Source: AEGEAN-183 sp045563675
GTDB lineage: Bacteria; Pseudomonadota; Gammaproteobacteria; Magnimaribacterales; Magnimaribacteraceae
Reading direction: 5' to 3'
NCBI GenBank assembly: GCA_045563675.1
Contig: JBJLIX010000002.1
Location: 124,001 to 188,000, forward strand
Length of the DNA stretch: 64,000 nt
A model generated the notes under the pieces. That model ran no database searches and had not been told where the DNA came from. It worked only from the letters and a program-made list of their open reading frames with translations. Made by a program: the position numbers and the translations under genes. How positions within the stretch are numbered: the stretch's first letter is position 1; each line of letters starts with the position of its first letter. Below, in pieces: positions 33,787 through 42,978 of this stretch.

Positions 33787-35160
33787 ATGAATATAATTAT
33801 TATTCTAATTTTTATTTCAATCCTCTTCTTCAACTATAGAGTTGGTGCTCGTAAAGCTTTAAGGCTTAGAGAAAAAAATAAAATTCATTCATTGCCCGAA
33901 TACTATGGATATTACACAGCTTTTTGGTTTTTTATTCCTGTCACAATAATAGGATTAGTTTGGTTGCTTTTTTCGGAATCAATCATTACTTCCGCTGTTT
34001 TAAATAAACTTTCAGATAAAACTCTTAATTTTAGCGATATTCAGACACTAAATTTTATTAATGAGTTTAAGAATCTAAGCGCAGGAAGGAACATAACTGG
34101 TGAAATATCACCTCTTTTAAATCAAGCTTCCTCTCATTATTCTTATCTAAAAAGTATCTCTAATAACTTATTCTATATTTCTTCATTAGCATTTGGGTTA
34201 TTGGGCTTCTATTTTGCTTTTAATAGAGTTTCATCAATTTTTCAAGCTAGAAACGCAATAGAAAAATACATTAACTACTTCTTTTTGTCTTCTACTTGCA
34301 TCGCCGTGTTAGCTACAGCAGGAATATTATTTTCAGTGGTTTTTGAAGCCGTTAGGTTTTTTGGCGTTGTTGATATAAATGATTTTTTATTTGGACTGAA
34401 GTGGAGTCCTCAAATGGCAATCAGGGAAGATCAAGTCGGTTCTTCAGGAGCTTTTGGAGCAATTCCTCTTTTTGTTGGCACTATCTTGATATCTATCATT
34501 GCTTTGTTGGTCGCAGTGCCAATAGGTTTAATGAATGCCATATATCTATCGGAATATTCTCCATCAAACGTACGTGCATATGCCAAACCTATGCTTGAGA
34601 TTCTGGCTGGAATCCCAACTGTCGTTTATGGATTTTTTGCAGCTATCACTGTTGCGCCTTTTCTTAGGGGTTTTGGAGATTTTGTAGGTCTTTCTATTTC
34701 TTCAGAAAGTGCTCTTGGAGTGGGGCTTGTGATGGGTATTATGATTATTCCCTTGGTTTCTTCACTATCAGATGATGTTATAACTGCAGTTCCTCAATCT
34801 ATGCGAGATGGCTCTTTAGGCTTAGGTGCGACTAAATCTGAAACTATAAAAAAAGTTATCTTGCCTGCAGCACTTCCGGGCATCGTTGGTGGGGTCTTAC
34901 TGGCTGCATCTAGAGCTATTGGAGAGACAATGATTGTTGTTATGGCCGCCGGACTTTCTGCAAAACTAACCATGAATCCATTAGATGCAGTAACAACAGT
35001 TACAGTTCAAATTGTAACTCTTCTTGTTGGGGATCAAGAATTTGATAGTCCAAAAACTTTGGCTGCTTTCGCCTTGGGTCTTACTTTATTTGTATTTACC
35101 TTGATGCTTAATTATTTCGCACTGCGAATAGTTAAAAAATATCGTGAGCAATATGAATAA
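33787..35160 (+). CDS. pstC: Phosphate ABC transporter permease PstC
   Basis: A 457-residue inner membrane permease, longer than E. coli PstC (319) because of an N-terminal extension with an extra pair of membrane segments and a periplasmic/cytosolic loop (residues 1-160). The C-terminal two thirds is the classical permease core: GLMNAIYLSEYSP, LAGIPTVVYGFFAA, and the coupling loop SLGLGATKSETIKKVILPA which contacts PstB. Extended PstC forms of this size are common in alpha- and gammaproteobacteria. It overlaps pstA at the 3' end. Confidence 0.92.
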   Translation: MNIIIILIFISILFFNYRVGARKALRLREKNKIHSLPEYYGYYTAFWFFIPVTIIGLVWLLFSESIITSAVLNKLSDKTLNFSDIQTLNFINEFKNLSAGRNITGEISPLLNQASSHYSYLKSISNNLFYISSLAFGLLGFYFAFNRVSSIFQARNAIEKYINYFFLSSTCIAVLATAGILFSVVFEAVRFFGVVDINDFLFGLKWSPQMAIREDQVGSSGAFGAIPLFVGTILISIIALLVAVPIGLMNAIYLSEYSPSNVRAYAKPMLEILAGIPTVVYGFFAAITVAPFLRGFGDFVGLSISSESALGVGLVMGIMIIPLVSSLSDDVITAVPQSMRDGSLGLGATKSETIKKVILPAALPGIVGGVLLAASRAIGETMIVVMAAGLSAKLTMNPLDAVTTVTVQIVTLLVGDQEFDSPKTLAAFALGLTLFVFTLMLNYFALRIVKKYREQYE

Positions 35161-36451
35161 CACTAACAGAGTTGACTTAAATGTAACTAAACTGATTGAA
35201 AATAGTTTAGAAAAAAGAAATCAAAAGGAGAGATATTTCAGAATCTATGGGATATCTTCGCTAGTCATAGCAGTGGTTTTTCTTCTTACCTTCTTTACTT
35301 CGATAATTTCAACTGGTTATCAGGCTTTTATCAAAACAGATATTGAGCTAGACATATACCTCGATTACGAGGTTATTTATCCTAATGAAACAAAAACTGA
35401 AGAGGACTTATTCTTTGCTGACTATGATTCCTTAATTTTCACTTCATTAAAGGAGCATTTACCTGAACTGAAAAATAGAAAGGAGAGAAGACAAGCGAAA
35501 TTAATTTTAAGTTCAGGGGCTTCTTATCAAATTCAAAATAAAATTATCAAAGATAAATCATTGGTGGGTCAAACTGTCTCTTTTATTCTACCTCTGGATG
35601 ATGAAGTTGATATGTATCTAAAAGGATATGTTGATACTGATTCTTCCGAAAACTCCAGAAAAATTACTGACTTTCAAATTGGTTTAGTTGAAAACTTATA
35701 TGAAAAGGGTCTAATTCATAAGAACTTTAATACCACTCTTTTCACATCAGGCGATTCAAGAGAACCAGAATTAGCTGGTATACTAGGGGCTTTAGTGGGT
35801 TCATTCATGATGCTAACAATAACCTTTGTTATTTCATTCCCACTTGCTGTATCAGCTGCTATCTATCTAGAGGAATTTGCTAAAAAGAATATTTGGACAG
35901 ATTTTCTAGAAGTTAATATTAATAATTTAGCTGCAGTGCCTTCAATAATTTATGGGCTTCTAGGCTTGGCTATTTTTATAAACTTTTTTGGATTTCCTAG
36001 GTCTGCTCCAATAGTAGGTGGATTGGTTCTTTCACTAATGACTTTTCCGGTTGTTATCATTGCATCAAGAGCAGCCTTGAAATCCGTTCCCCCAAGTATC
36101 CGAGATGCTGCTTTGGGTTTAGGAGCCTCAAAAATACAAACAACACTTCATCATGTAGTTCCCCTGGCACTACCTGGAATGTTAACAGGATCAATTGTGG
36201 GAATGGCTCGTGCCTTAGGAGAATCGGCTCCTTTAATTATGATTGGGATGGTAGCTTTTGTTGTTGACATACCTTCTTCTGTGACTGAACCTTCTGCGGC
36301 TCTTCCTGTTCAGGTATTTCTATGGTCTGATGCACCTGAAAGAGGCTTTGCTGAAAAAACGTCAGCAGCAATAATGGTGTTATTGGTATTCTTGTTGTTT
36401 ATGAATTCTTTGGCTATTTGGCTAAGAAATAAGTTTCAAATTAAGTGGTAA
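35144..36451 (+). CDS. pstA: Phosphate ABC transporter permease PstA
   Basis: A 435-residue permease forming the channel with PstC. The N-terminal 190 residues hold one membrane segment (about 32-53) and a soluble domain (DUF3333-like), and the C-terminal part is the transport core with AAIYLEEFAKKN, AAVPSIIYGLLGLA and the coupling loop ALGLGASKIQTTLHHVVPLALPG. The start could be GTG 35144 or ATG 35153; both lie inside the end of pstC, so translation is coupled. The extended N-terminus matches the long form of PstC next to it. Confidence 0.92.
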   Translation: MSNMNNTNRVDLNVTKLIENSLEKRNQKERYFRIYGISSLVIAVVFLLTFFTSIISTGYQAFIKTDIELDIYLDYEVIYPNETKTEEDLFFADYDSLIFTSLKEHLPELKNRKERRQAKLILSSGASYQIQNKIIKDKSLVGQTVSFILPLDDEVDMYLKGYVDTDSSENSRKITDFQIGLVENLYEKGLIHKNFNTTLFTSGDSREPELAGILGALVGSFMMLTITFVISFPLAVSAAIYLEEFAKKNIWTDFLEVNINNLAAVPSIIYGLLGLAIFINFFGFPRSAPIVGGLVLSLMTFPVVIIASRAALKSVPPSIRDAALGLGASKIQTTLHHVVPLALPGMLTGSIVGMARALGESAPLIMIGMVAFVVDIPSSVTEPSAALPVQVFLWSDAPERGFAEKTSAAIMVLLVFLLFMNSLAIWLRNKFQIKW

Positions 36452-36458
36452 TTTAAAA

Positions 36459-37289
36459 ATGGAAGAAGAACTAGATTCAAATTTTAAAACTGTTGGAAAT
36501 ATAAAAACTGAAAAGTCTGTAATTATGAATGTAGAGGACTGTAACGTTTACTATGGCGATATCCACGCATTAAAAAACGTTAATATGGAGATTGGTAAAT
36601 CTGAAGTATTAGCCCTTATAGGACCATCTGGATGTGGTAAATCAACCTTTATTAGATGTCTAAACAGACTGAATGACACCATAGATATAGCGAGAGTTAC
36701 TGGAAAAATTTCTTTAGATGGACAAGATATTTATAGTGATTATATAAATACTTCAGGAAATATGGATGTCGTTCTCCTAAGGGCCAGAGTCGGAATGGTT
36801 TTTCAAAAACCAAATCCTTTTCCGAAATCAATCTTTGAAAATGTGGCTTATGGTCCGAAAATTCATGGACTTTGCAAAGATAAACAAGATTTGAATAATT
36901 TGGTTGAATCCTGCCTTGTGAAAGTAGGTTTATGGGATGAAGTAAAAGATAGATTAGAAGACCCCGGAACTTCTTTATCTGGTGGGCAACAACAGAGATT
37001 GTGTATAGCAAGAGCAATTGCTGTGCAGCCTGAAGTAATATTAATGGATGAGCCATGCTCAGCATTAGATCCCATAGCTACAGAAAGAATTGAAGCATTG
37101 ATTTCCGAACTAAAACAAAACTACGCTTTGGTTGTAGTTACTCACTCGATGCAACAGGCTTCAAGAATTTCGCAAAGAGCTGCCTATTTTCATATGGGAA
37201 ATTTAGTTGAAGTAGATAGCTCAGACAAAATATTTAACGATCCAAGCCATCCACTTACTACCAACTATATTAGCGGACGTATTGGTTAA
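36459..37289 (+). CDS. pstB: Phosphate ABC transporter ATPase PstB
   Basis: A 276-residue ABC ATPase. Walker A GPSGCGKST (about residues 54-62), Q-loop in GMVFQKPNPFPKS, signature LSGGQQQR, Walker B VILMDEPCSALDP and His switch VVTHSM, all typical of PstB including the NPFPKSI segment. It drives phosphate import through PstCA and is also part of the signalling path to PhoR in E. coli. It starts 7 bp after pstA. No phoU follows; a DUF47 protein gene comes next, 59 bp away. Confidence 0.95.
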   Translation: MEEELDSNFKTVGNIKTEKSVIMNVEDCNVYYGDIHALKNVNMEIGKSEVLALIGPSGCGKSTFIRCLNRLNDTIDIARVTGKISLDGQDIYSDYINTSGNMDVVLLRARVGMVFQKPNPFPKSIFENVAYGPKIHGLCKDKQDLNNLVESCLVKVGLWDEVKDRLEDPGTSLSGGQQQRLCIARAIAVQPEVILMDEPCSALDPIATERIEALISELKQNYALVVVTHSMQQASRISQRAAYFHMGNLVEVDSSDKIFNDPSHPLTTNYISGRIG

Positions 37290-37348
37290 AATTTTGGTTT
37301 AATTCTATTCTAGAGTTAGAATCAAACATGACTCTATAAGGATAATTT

Positions 37349-38026
37349 ATGAAATCAACAGGTTTTAGTGACATCATCAAAAAATCCCCCTTTGGGCCGA
37401 TAAAAGCTCATATGGAAGTCTCAAAAAATTGTACTGAAGAGTTAATTAACTTTTTAGAATCAGCTGTTAATTCTGATTGGAATAAAGCAACTGAATCTAG
37501 AAAGATTATTTCAAAACTAGAAAACCAAGCTGACGTTTTAAAGGCAGAAACGAGAAGTCTGCTAACGAAGAGTTTGTTTTTAGCTGTTCCTAGAGAAGAT
37601 ATTTTAGATTTAATTAAATTAGCCGATGACATACCTAACACCGTTAAGGATATTTCTGGATTAATGATAGGGCGTCAAATGGAAATCCCTGCTGAAATAT
37701 CCTCTTCGTTTATGCTTTTTGCAAAAGAGGCGGCCGCTATAACAGATGCTGCAGGAGAAGCTGTTGATCATATAGATGAACTTTTTCAATTTTCTTTTAG
37801 TGGTAATGCCGCAATTAAGATGAAAGAACTCCTTGAAAAACTAGACTCACTTGAAAATACCAATGATCAATCTGAAATTACTCTAAGACAGGAATTGTTT
37901 GCAATTGAGAAGGACCTACCCCCAGTTAATGTTATGTTTTTATATGACGTTATCAATAAGATAGGTGAGTTATCTGATAGAGCAGAACAAGTTGGCCATC
38001 GTATTTCATTAATCGCATCTAGATAG
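37349..38026 (+). CDS. DUF47 (TIGR00153) PhoU-like protein
   Basis: A 225-residue helical protein of the DUF47/PhoU-like family: KSPFGPIKAHMEVSKNC at the N-terminus, SKLENQADVLKAETRSLL with acidic residues, and FLYDVINKIGELSDRAEQVGHRI at the end, where the family binds metal. It lies 9 bp before a PiT transporter, its usual partner, and is thought to regulate it. Here it sits where phoU is expected and may take over a PhoU role, but that is an inference. AAGGA precedes the ATG. Confidence 0.85.
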   Translation: MKSTGFSDIIKKSPFGPIKAHMEVSKNCTEELINFLESAVNSDWNKATESRKIISKLENQADVLKAETRSLLTKSLFLAVPREDILDLIKLADDIPNTVKDISGLMIGRQMEIPAEISSSFMLFAKEAAAITDAAGEAVDHIDELFQFSFSGNAAIKMKELLEKLDSLENTNDQSEITLRQELFAIEKDLPPVNVMFLYDVINKIGELSDRAEQVGHRISLIASR

Positions 38027-38035
38027 GAGAATAAA

Positions 38036-39301
38036 ATGGAAGTTATCCTTTTATATGGACCTTATTTACTGATTTCTGGTTGTATTTTTGGTTTCTTTAT
38101 GGCTTGGGGCATAGGAGCTAATGATGTTGCAAATGCTATGGGAACGTCAGTTGGTGCCAGAGCACTAACACTGGCACAAGCCATTTTAGTAGCTTGTATA
38201 TTTGAATTTGCTGGAGCTTATTTAGCAGGCGGTGAAGTAACTTCAACCATTAGAAAAGGGATTATTGATCCAAGCTTACTTCAAGATACACCCGATCTAT
38301 TAGTATTTGGAATGTTGTCAGCTCTCTTGGCAGCAGGAACATGGTTGTTAATAGCTTCTTCTAGAGGATGGCCAGTTTCAACCACTCACTCAATAGTGGG
38401 AGCCATTGTTGGATTCGCAGCTGTAGGAATAAGTGTCGATGCCGTTAGCTGGTCTAAAGTAGGATCTATAGTTTCAAGTTGGGTTGTATCCCCATTAATG
38501 TCAGGAACCATTGCATTCTTAATTTTTCTCTCCGTACAAAAATTAATACTAAGTACCGATAAGCCCTTTGAGAACGCAAAGAAATACGTACCAGGGTATA
38601 TGTTCTTAGTTGGCTTTGTTATCTCAATGGTAACTCTATTAAAAGGACTGAAGCATATTGGTTTACCGCTTACATTTGTAGAGAGTTTGATCTATTCAAT
38701 TGCAATAGGAATTGTTATCTCTTTGATTGGTTCTTTCTTTCTTAGAAAAATTGACAACACCTCTCAAACAAGAGGCGATGTTGTTTTTGATGGCGTAGAA
38801 AAAGTATTTGCTGTATTGATGGTATTCACTGCTTGCGCCATGGCTTTCGCTCATGGTTCTAATGATGTAGCTAATGCTGTGGGACCTTTAGCGGCTATAG
38901 CCAGCGTGGTTCAATCTGGTGGAGAAATAGCTGCTAAGTCAGCTATGCCTTGGTGGATATTATTACTCGGTGCAGGAGGAATTGTCGCTGGTCTAGCAAC
39001 CTTAGGTTATAAAGTAATTGAGACCGTGGGAAGAAATATCACTGAATTAACTCCAAGTAGAGGTTTTGCCGCTGAATTAGCCGCTGCCACAACCGTTGTA
39101 TTAGCTTCTGGTACTGGATTGCCAATTTCAACCACTCACACTCTTGTTGGAGCAGTTTTGGGTGTTGGATTAGCGAGAGGGATAGCTGCTATTGATTTTT
39201 CAGTTGTTGGACGAATTATAGTCTCTTGGGTAGTAACGCTCCCTGTTGGGGCGGGGCTTTCCATCTTATTCTTCTATATTTTTGTAGGAATCTTTAGCTA
39301 A
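38036..39301 (+). CDS. PiT-family inorganic phosphate transporter
   Basis: A 421-residue membrane protein of the PiT family with about 10-12 membrane segments. The duplicated signature appears as MAWGIGANDVANAMGTSVGARAL near the N-terminus and MAFAHGSNDVANAVGPLAAI in the second half; SRGWPVSTTHSIVGAIVGF and LPISTTHTLVGAVLGVG are the matching substrate loops. It imports metal-phosphate complexes with protons or Na+. GGAG precedes the ATG. It works alongside the high-affinity Pst system and follows its DUF47 partner; it overlaps the prepilin peptidase gene by 4 bp at the 3' end. Confidence 0.93.
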   Translation: MEVILLYGPYLLISGCIFGFFMAWGIGANDVANAMGTSVGARALTLAQAILVACIFEFAGAYLAGGEVTSTIRKGIIDPSLLQDTPDLLVFGMLSALLAAGTWLLIASSRGWPVSTTHSIVGAIVGFAAVGISVDAVSWSKVGSIVSSWVVSPLMSGTIAFLIFLSVQKLILSTDKPFENAKKYVPGYMFLVGFVISMVTLLKGLKHIGLPLTFVESLIYSIAIGIVISLIGSFFLRKIDNTSQTRGDVVFDGVEKVFAVLMVFTACAMAFAHGSNDVANAVGPLAAIASVVQSGGEIAAKSAMPWWILLLGAGGIVAGLATLGYKVIETVGRNITELTPSRGFAAELAAATTVVLASGTGLPISTTHTLVGAVLGVGLARGIAAIDFSVVGRIIVSWVVTLPVGAGLSILFFYIFVGIFS

Positions 39302-40074
39302 AAAAGATTAATTAATAATCCAAAAGATAGGGCTGGAACAAAGGGAATTGTTTCAGCTTTTAAGTCAATTAATTTTCTTTTACTTATAAGAAAAAAGAAA
39401 AGAGCACTTAGCAAGGCTAAAAGGGTACCTGCCAAAAGGATAAAGGGGAGGCTTTGCCAACCCATTAAAGCGCCCATAGAGGAGAAAACCTTTGCATCTC
39501 CTCTTCCTAATCCATCTTTATCTTTTAAGAATCTATAAAATTTTTCTATAAGGTAAAAGAAAGAAAAACCTATGAAGGCACCTAAAATTGAGTCTAAAAA
39601 GATATTTGGTCTAATAAGATAATTATAAAGCAGCGCCAAAACAATCAGTGAAAGGCTTATGGTGTCAGGTACAAGCTTGAATCTCAGATCTATTGCAGAT
39701 AAGACTATTAAGCAACTTAAAAAGAAACATAAAAATAGACTTTGACTTAGATCAAATGAATTGAATGCAACCCAGGTAAATACGGTTCCAGTTATTAATT
39801 CAACTAAAGGGTATTGAAGGGAGATCTTTTCTTTACATTTAAAGCATTTTCCTTTTAGGAATACAAAAGCCAGCAGAGGGATATTCAAATAGAAAGGAAT
39901 CTTTGATTTACATTTAGGGCAATGGGATCTTGGATAAATTAGGTTGTATTTTTTAAAAGAATATTTGGGTGGTTTATACCCAAGAATAATAGGAAGTCTA
40001 TATATGACTGTATTAAGAAAGCTGCCAATTAGTAGGCCCAGTACAAAAAAAACCACTATCTCTTCACTGATCAT
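39298..40074 (-). CDS. gspO: Prepilin peptidase/methyltransferase (GspO/PilD)
   Basis: A 258-residue A24 peptidase. The N-terminal methyltransferase part holds two CxxC pairs (CPKC and CFKC, about residues 51-82) that bind zinc, and catalytic Asp residues lie in LSAIDLRFKLVPD and GLGRGDAKVFSSMGA. Seven or so membrane segments follow. It cuts the leader of pseudopilins before the conserved Phe and methylates the new N-terminus. It reads away from gspC, which starts 130 bp further on, so it serves the type II secretion genes here; it could also process type IV pilins if they exist elsewhere. Confidence 0.92.
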   Translation of the reverse strand: MISEEIVVFFVLGLLIGSFLNTVIYRLPIILGYKPPKYSFKKYNLIYPRSHCPKCKSKIPFYLNIPLLAFVFLKGKCFKCKEKISLQYPLVELITGTVFTWVAFNSFDLSQSLFLCFFLSCLIVLSAIDLRFKLVPDTISLSLIVLALLYNYLIRPNIFLDSILGAFIGFSFFYLIEKFYRFLKDKDGLGRGDAKVFSSMGALMGWQSLPFILLAGTLLALLSALFFFLISKRKLIDLKAETIPFVPALSFGLLINLF

Positions 40075-40203
40075 ATTTCATCTTATTATCAATTAATTAT
40101 TAAATCACCTCATAGTTTGTAAAACTTTTTGAGCTTTGAATAGACCTAAATTAGCTAATTTACTTGTTATACAATAGTATTTGCTTAATATTGAAAAAAA
40201 ATT

Positions 40204-41055
40204 ATGCAATTTCTAGAGAAATATCAAAAAATAATTCTCAACTTCCTTAATTCTGATCTCAAGGAAGTAATTTCTTATTCAAGAGTTAATATAAAAGCTC
40301 CTTACTATTGCCTGATCCTTTTAGGAGTTGTGCTGATTTTGCAGACCAGTAATTTAGCATGGAAGTTAGTTTTTCCTGTTTCTATTTCAAATATTAATCC
40401 AGTGCAATCTGAAGCAGATTCTGAGAGATTAATATACCAAGATCTATTAGAAGATCCTTTTTCAGGCTTAACTAATGTATTGCCTGGTGCTCAATTTGAC
40501 ATGGATGCCCCCCCAACAACATTATCTTTGAGATTGTATGGAATAAGGTACTCTAAATCTGGAGAAGCAGATGCTGCTATTTTAGGATTTGATCCTAATA
40601 ATCAAAGTTTATATAAAACAAATGAAGTAATAGCAGATGATATAGTCTTAGAATTTATAGAACCTGAAAGAGTTGTTATATCAAGAGGCGGTATAAGAGA
40701 AAGCGTTACTTTTGCTAAAGATACTGTTTTATCAGCTGAAGTAACGGAGTCATTGGCAAGAAGCAATAAAAAGGATGGTTCTTCTAAGGATTTGGCCAAC
40801 ACCTCTCTTAGTGGCTTTATGAACTTTCAACCTTATTTTTCAAACGGTACTTTAAAGGGGTACCAGATTTTTCCAGGCTCTGACTCTGAACTTTTTACGA
40901 AGAATGGATTGCAATCAGGGGATCTTTTAGTGTCTGTAAATGGACTATCTATAAATGACCCTTCAGTTGTGAAAGAATTATCTTCTCTAGATCAAGTAAA
41001 ATTAGATTTTATTAGAGATGAGGATGATTTCTCTATTACCGTTAAATTAAATTAA
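40204..41055 (+). CDS. gspC: Type II secretion protein GspC
   Basis: A 283-residue inner membrane protein that links the secretin to the inner platform. One membrane segment (about residues 32-52, YYCLILLGVVLILQTSNLAW), the homology region around ATTLSLRLYGIRYSK, and a C-terminal PDZ-like domain (FQPYFSNGTLKGYQIFPGS... to the end) which recruits substrate. Proteins of this type work with GspD. The first gene of an operon running to gspN. I see no convincing promoter in the 129-bp gap before it. Confidence 0.88.
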   Translation: MQFLEKYQKIILNFLNSDLKEVISYSRVNIKAPYYCLILLGVVLILQTSNLAWKLVFPVSISNINPVQSEADSERLIYQDLLEDPFSGLTNVLPGAQFDMDAPPTTLSLRLYGIRYSKSGEADAAILGFDPNNQSLYKTNEVIADDIVLEFIEPERVVISRGGIRESVTFAKDTVLSAEVTESLARSNKKDGSSKDLANTSLSGFMNFQPYFSNGTLKGYQIFPGSDSELFTKNGLQSGDLLVSVNGLSINDPSVVKELSSLDQVKLDFIRDEDDFSITVKLN

Positions 41056-41061
41056 ATAATC

Positions 41062-42975
41062 ATGACGTTTAGCTTTAAAAACTATGTATTACTGTCTCTA
41101 GCACTTTTTGTATTGACTGTATCTTATTTTGTTAATTCAGCTCAGATAAATATGAGGGATGCAGATATTAGAGCTTTTGCATCAGATATGGCAAAAATAT
41201 CTAATAAAACCATAGTGTTAGATCCAAGAGTTAAAGGCAATGTTACTGTTGTTTCAAATCAAGATTTAGATGCAGGAGAAGCATATGCAGTATTTCTAGC
41301 AGTGCTTAGAGTTAATGGTTATTCCGCAGTAGAGAATAATGGTGTAGTTAAAGTTATACCTGAGTCAGGGGCAAGACAAGATGCCTCAATCAATAACCTT
41401 AATAAAGACAGTCTAAGCACAGAAGTAATCAGGCTTAAGCAAGCAAATGCAAAAGTTTTATCCCCTTTACTCAAACCATTGATAAATAAACAAGGTCATA
41501 TAACTGCATATGAACCTACAAATAGCATAATCATTGCTGATTATGTTGGTAATACAGAAAGAATTAAATCAATTTTGCTAGAGATTGATAAGAATCCTGC
41601 AGATACTTTTGAATTAATTCCTTTACAGAATACTTCTTCAAATGAAATTGCCAGAATTTTAGGCTCTATGTGGAAAGGTGATAATCAAATGACTAAAAGT
41701 TTTACTGCTCTATCTGTAGAGAGAAGTAATTCTATTCTTTTAAGAGGGCAGAAAACTGTTATTGAACAATTAAAGGGAGTAATCTCAAAACTAGATAGCA
41801 ATACTTCTCCAAGTAGTAATTTAAAAGTTATTTACCTCAAATATGCACAAGCAGAAGACTTAACATCTATTCTAGAAAATGTTGCTTTAACTTTAGAAGA
41901 AGAACAGCTGACATCTAGTACAGGTACAAAAAAAACAACAAATATTAGTTTTCATAGCGATACAAATGCTCTTGTAATTTCAGCACAGCCAGATATCTTA
42001 AAGTCTTTAGAGTCAGTTATTTCTCAATTAGATATTAAAAGGGCACAAGTTCTTGTAGAGGCATTAATAGTAGAGGTTTCCGATAAGTTAGCTAGAGAAC
42101 TGGGTGTCCAATTTCTTTTTACAGGAGATGGAGACAATGCCCCTATAGCTGCTCAAAAATTTGGCTCTCCCAATCCAGAGCTACTATCGACAATTGGTTC
42201 AGAGATTTCAGACGATTCGAGTACTGCATCAACTATGAAGACAAGGGCAACCAATTCATTATTAGGATTAGAAGGACTGGCAATAGGTGTAGCAAAATAT
42301 CGAGCTAATGCAGAGAGTTTTGCAGCTATTTTAAATTTAGTATCTCAAGACGGGGATTCTAATATTCTTTCAACCCCTTCCATAATGACAATGGATAACG
42401 AAGAATCTTCTATTATTGTTGGCCAGGAGATACCCATTACAACAGGAGAGACTTTAAGCGGATCTAATTCCAATCCTTTTAGGTCTGTCACTCGCCAGGA
42501 AGTGGGAGTTAAATTGCAAGTTAGACCTCAAATTAATGAAGGAAATGCAGTAAAAATGTACATTGTACAAGAAGTTTCTAGTATTTTTGGACCAATAGGA
42601 GACACTTCATCAGATCTAATAACAAATAAAAGAAATATAAAAACAACAGTACTTGTTGATGACGGAGAAACTATAGTTTTAGGTGGCTTAATAGATGATG
42701 ATGTTCAGGAAACGATTAATAAGGTACCAGTATTAGGAAATATACCATTGCTCGGTAGAGTTTTTACTTCGACAACAACAACAAGAACAAAAAGAAATTT
42801 AATGGTATTTCTTAGACCCACTATAGTCAGAGATTCAGAAGACGTGAGATCGATTAGTAATAGAAAATATAATTATTTTCAGGCTATCGAGGCGGAGTTA
42901 CTTGAAAGTGGAAAATTAGTCCCTGATACCTCTATATTAGATGAACTCTTAACTGCCCCTAAAGAGGAAGATTAA
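41062..42975 (+). CDS. gspD: Type II secretion secretin GspD
   Basis: A 637-residue outer membrane secretin. Signal peptide about residues 1-27, the N0 domain (INMRDADIRAFASDMAKISNKT), N1-N3 ring domains with the repeated VIPLQ/VIYLKYA pattern, and the secretin core (LARELGVQF to LLGRVFTS and the RTKRNLMVFLRPTIV end). It forms the pore through which folded proteins leave the cell. No pilotin (GspS) gene is seen in the window. It starts 6 bp after gspC. Confidence 0.94.
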   Translation: MTFSFKNYVLLSLALFVLTVSYFVNSAQINMRDADIRAFASDMAKISNKTIVLDPRVKGNVTVVSNQDLDAGEAYAVFLAVLRVNGYSAVENNGVVKVIPESGARQDASINNLNKDSLSTEVIRLKQANAKVLSPLLKPLINKQGHITAYEPTNSIIIADYVGNTERIKSILLEIDKNPADTFELIPLQNTSSNEIARILGSMWKGDNQMTKSFTALSVERSNSILLRGQKTVIEQLKGVISKLDSNTSPSSNLKVIYLKYAQAEDLTSILENVALTLEEEQLTSSTGTKKTTNISFHSDTNALVISAQPDILKSLESVISQLDIKRAQVLVEALIVEVSDKLARELGVQFLFTGDGDNAPIAAQKFGSPNPELLSTIGSEISDDSSTASTMKTRATNSLLGLEGLAIGVAKYRANAESFAAILNLVSQDGDSNILSTPSIMTMDNEESSIIVGQEIPITTGETLSGSNSNPFRSVTRQEVGVKLQVRPQINEGNAVKMYIVQEVSSIFGPIGDTSSDLITNKRNIKTTVLVDDGETIVLGGLIDDDVQETINKVPVLGNIPLLGRVFTSTTTTRTKRNLMVFLRPTIVRDSEDVRSISNRKYNYFQAIEAELLESGKLVPDTSILDELLTAPKEED

Positions 42976-42978
42976 ATT

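Noticed and set aside
36697..37065. 122-codon open frame antisense to pstB
   Set aside because: It lies wholly inside a strongly conserved gene, shows no domain and has no ribosome site. The same applies to antisense or shifted frames at 10998-11348, 19202-19561, 23397-23801 and 30868-31233.
37302..37322. Inverted repeat ATTCTA...TAGAAT between pstB and the DUF47 gene
   Set aside because: The arms are short, the centre is asymmetric and no T-run follows; likely a chance AT-rich palindrome.
40075..40203. Promoter for the gsp operon
   Set aside because: A TATACA sequence is present at 40168 but no matching -35 at 16-18 bp was found, so I do not call it.
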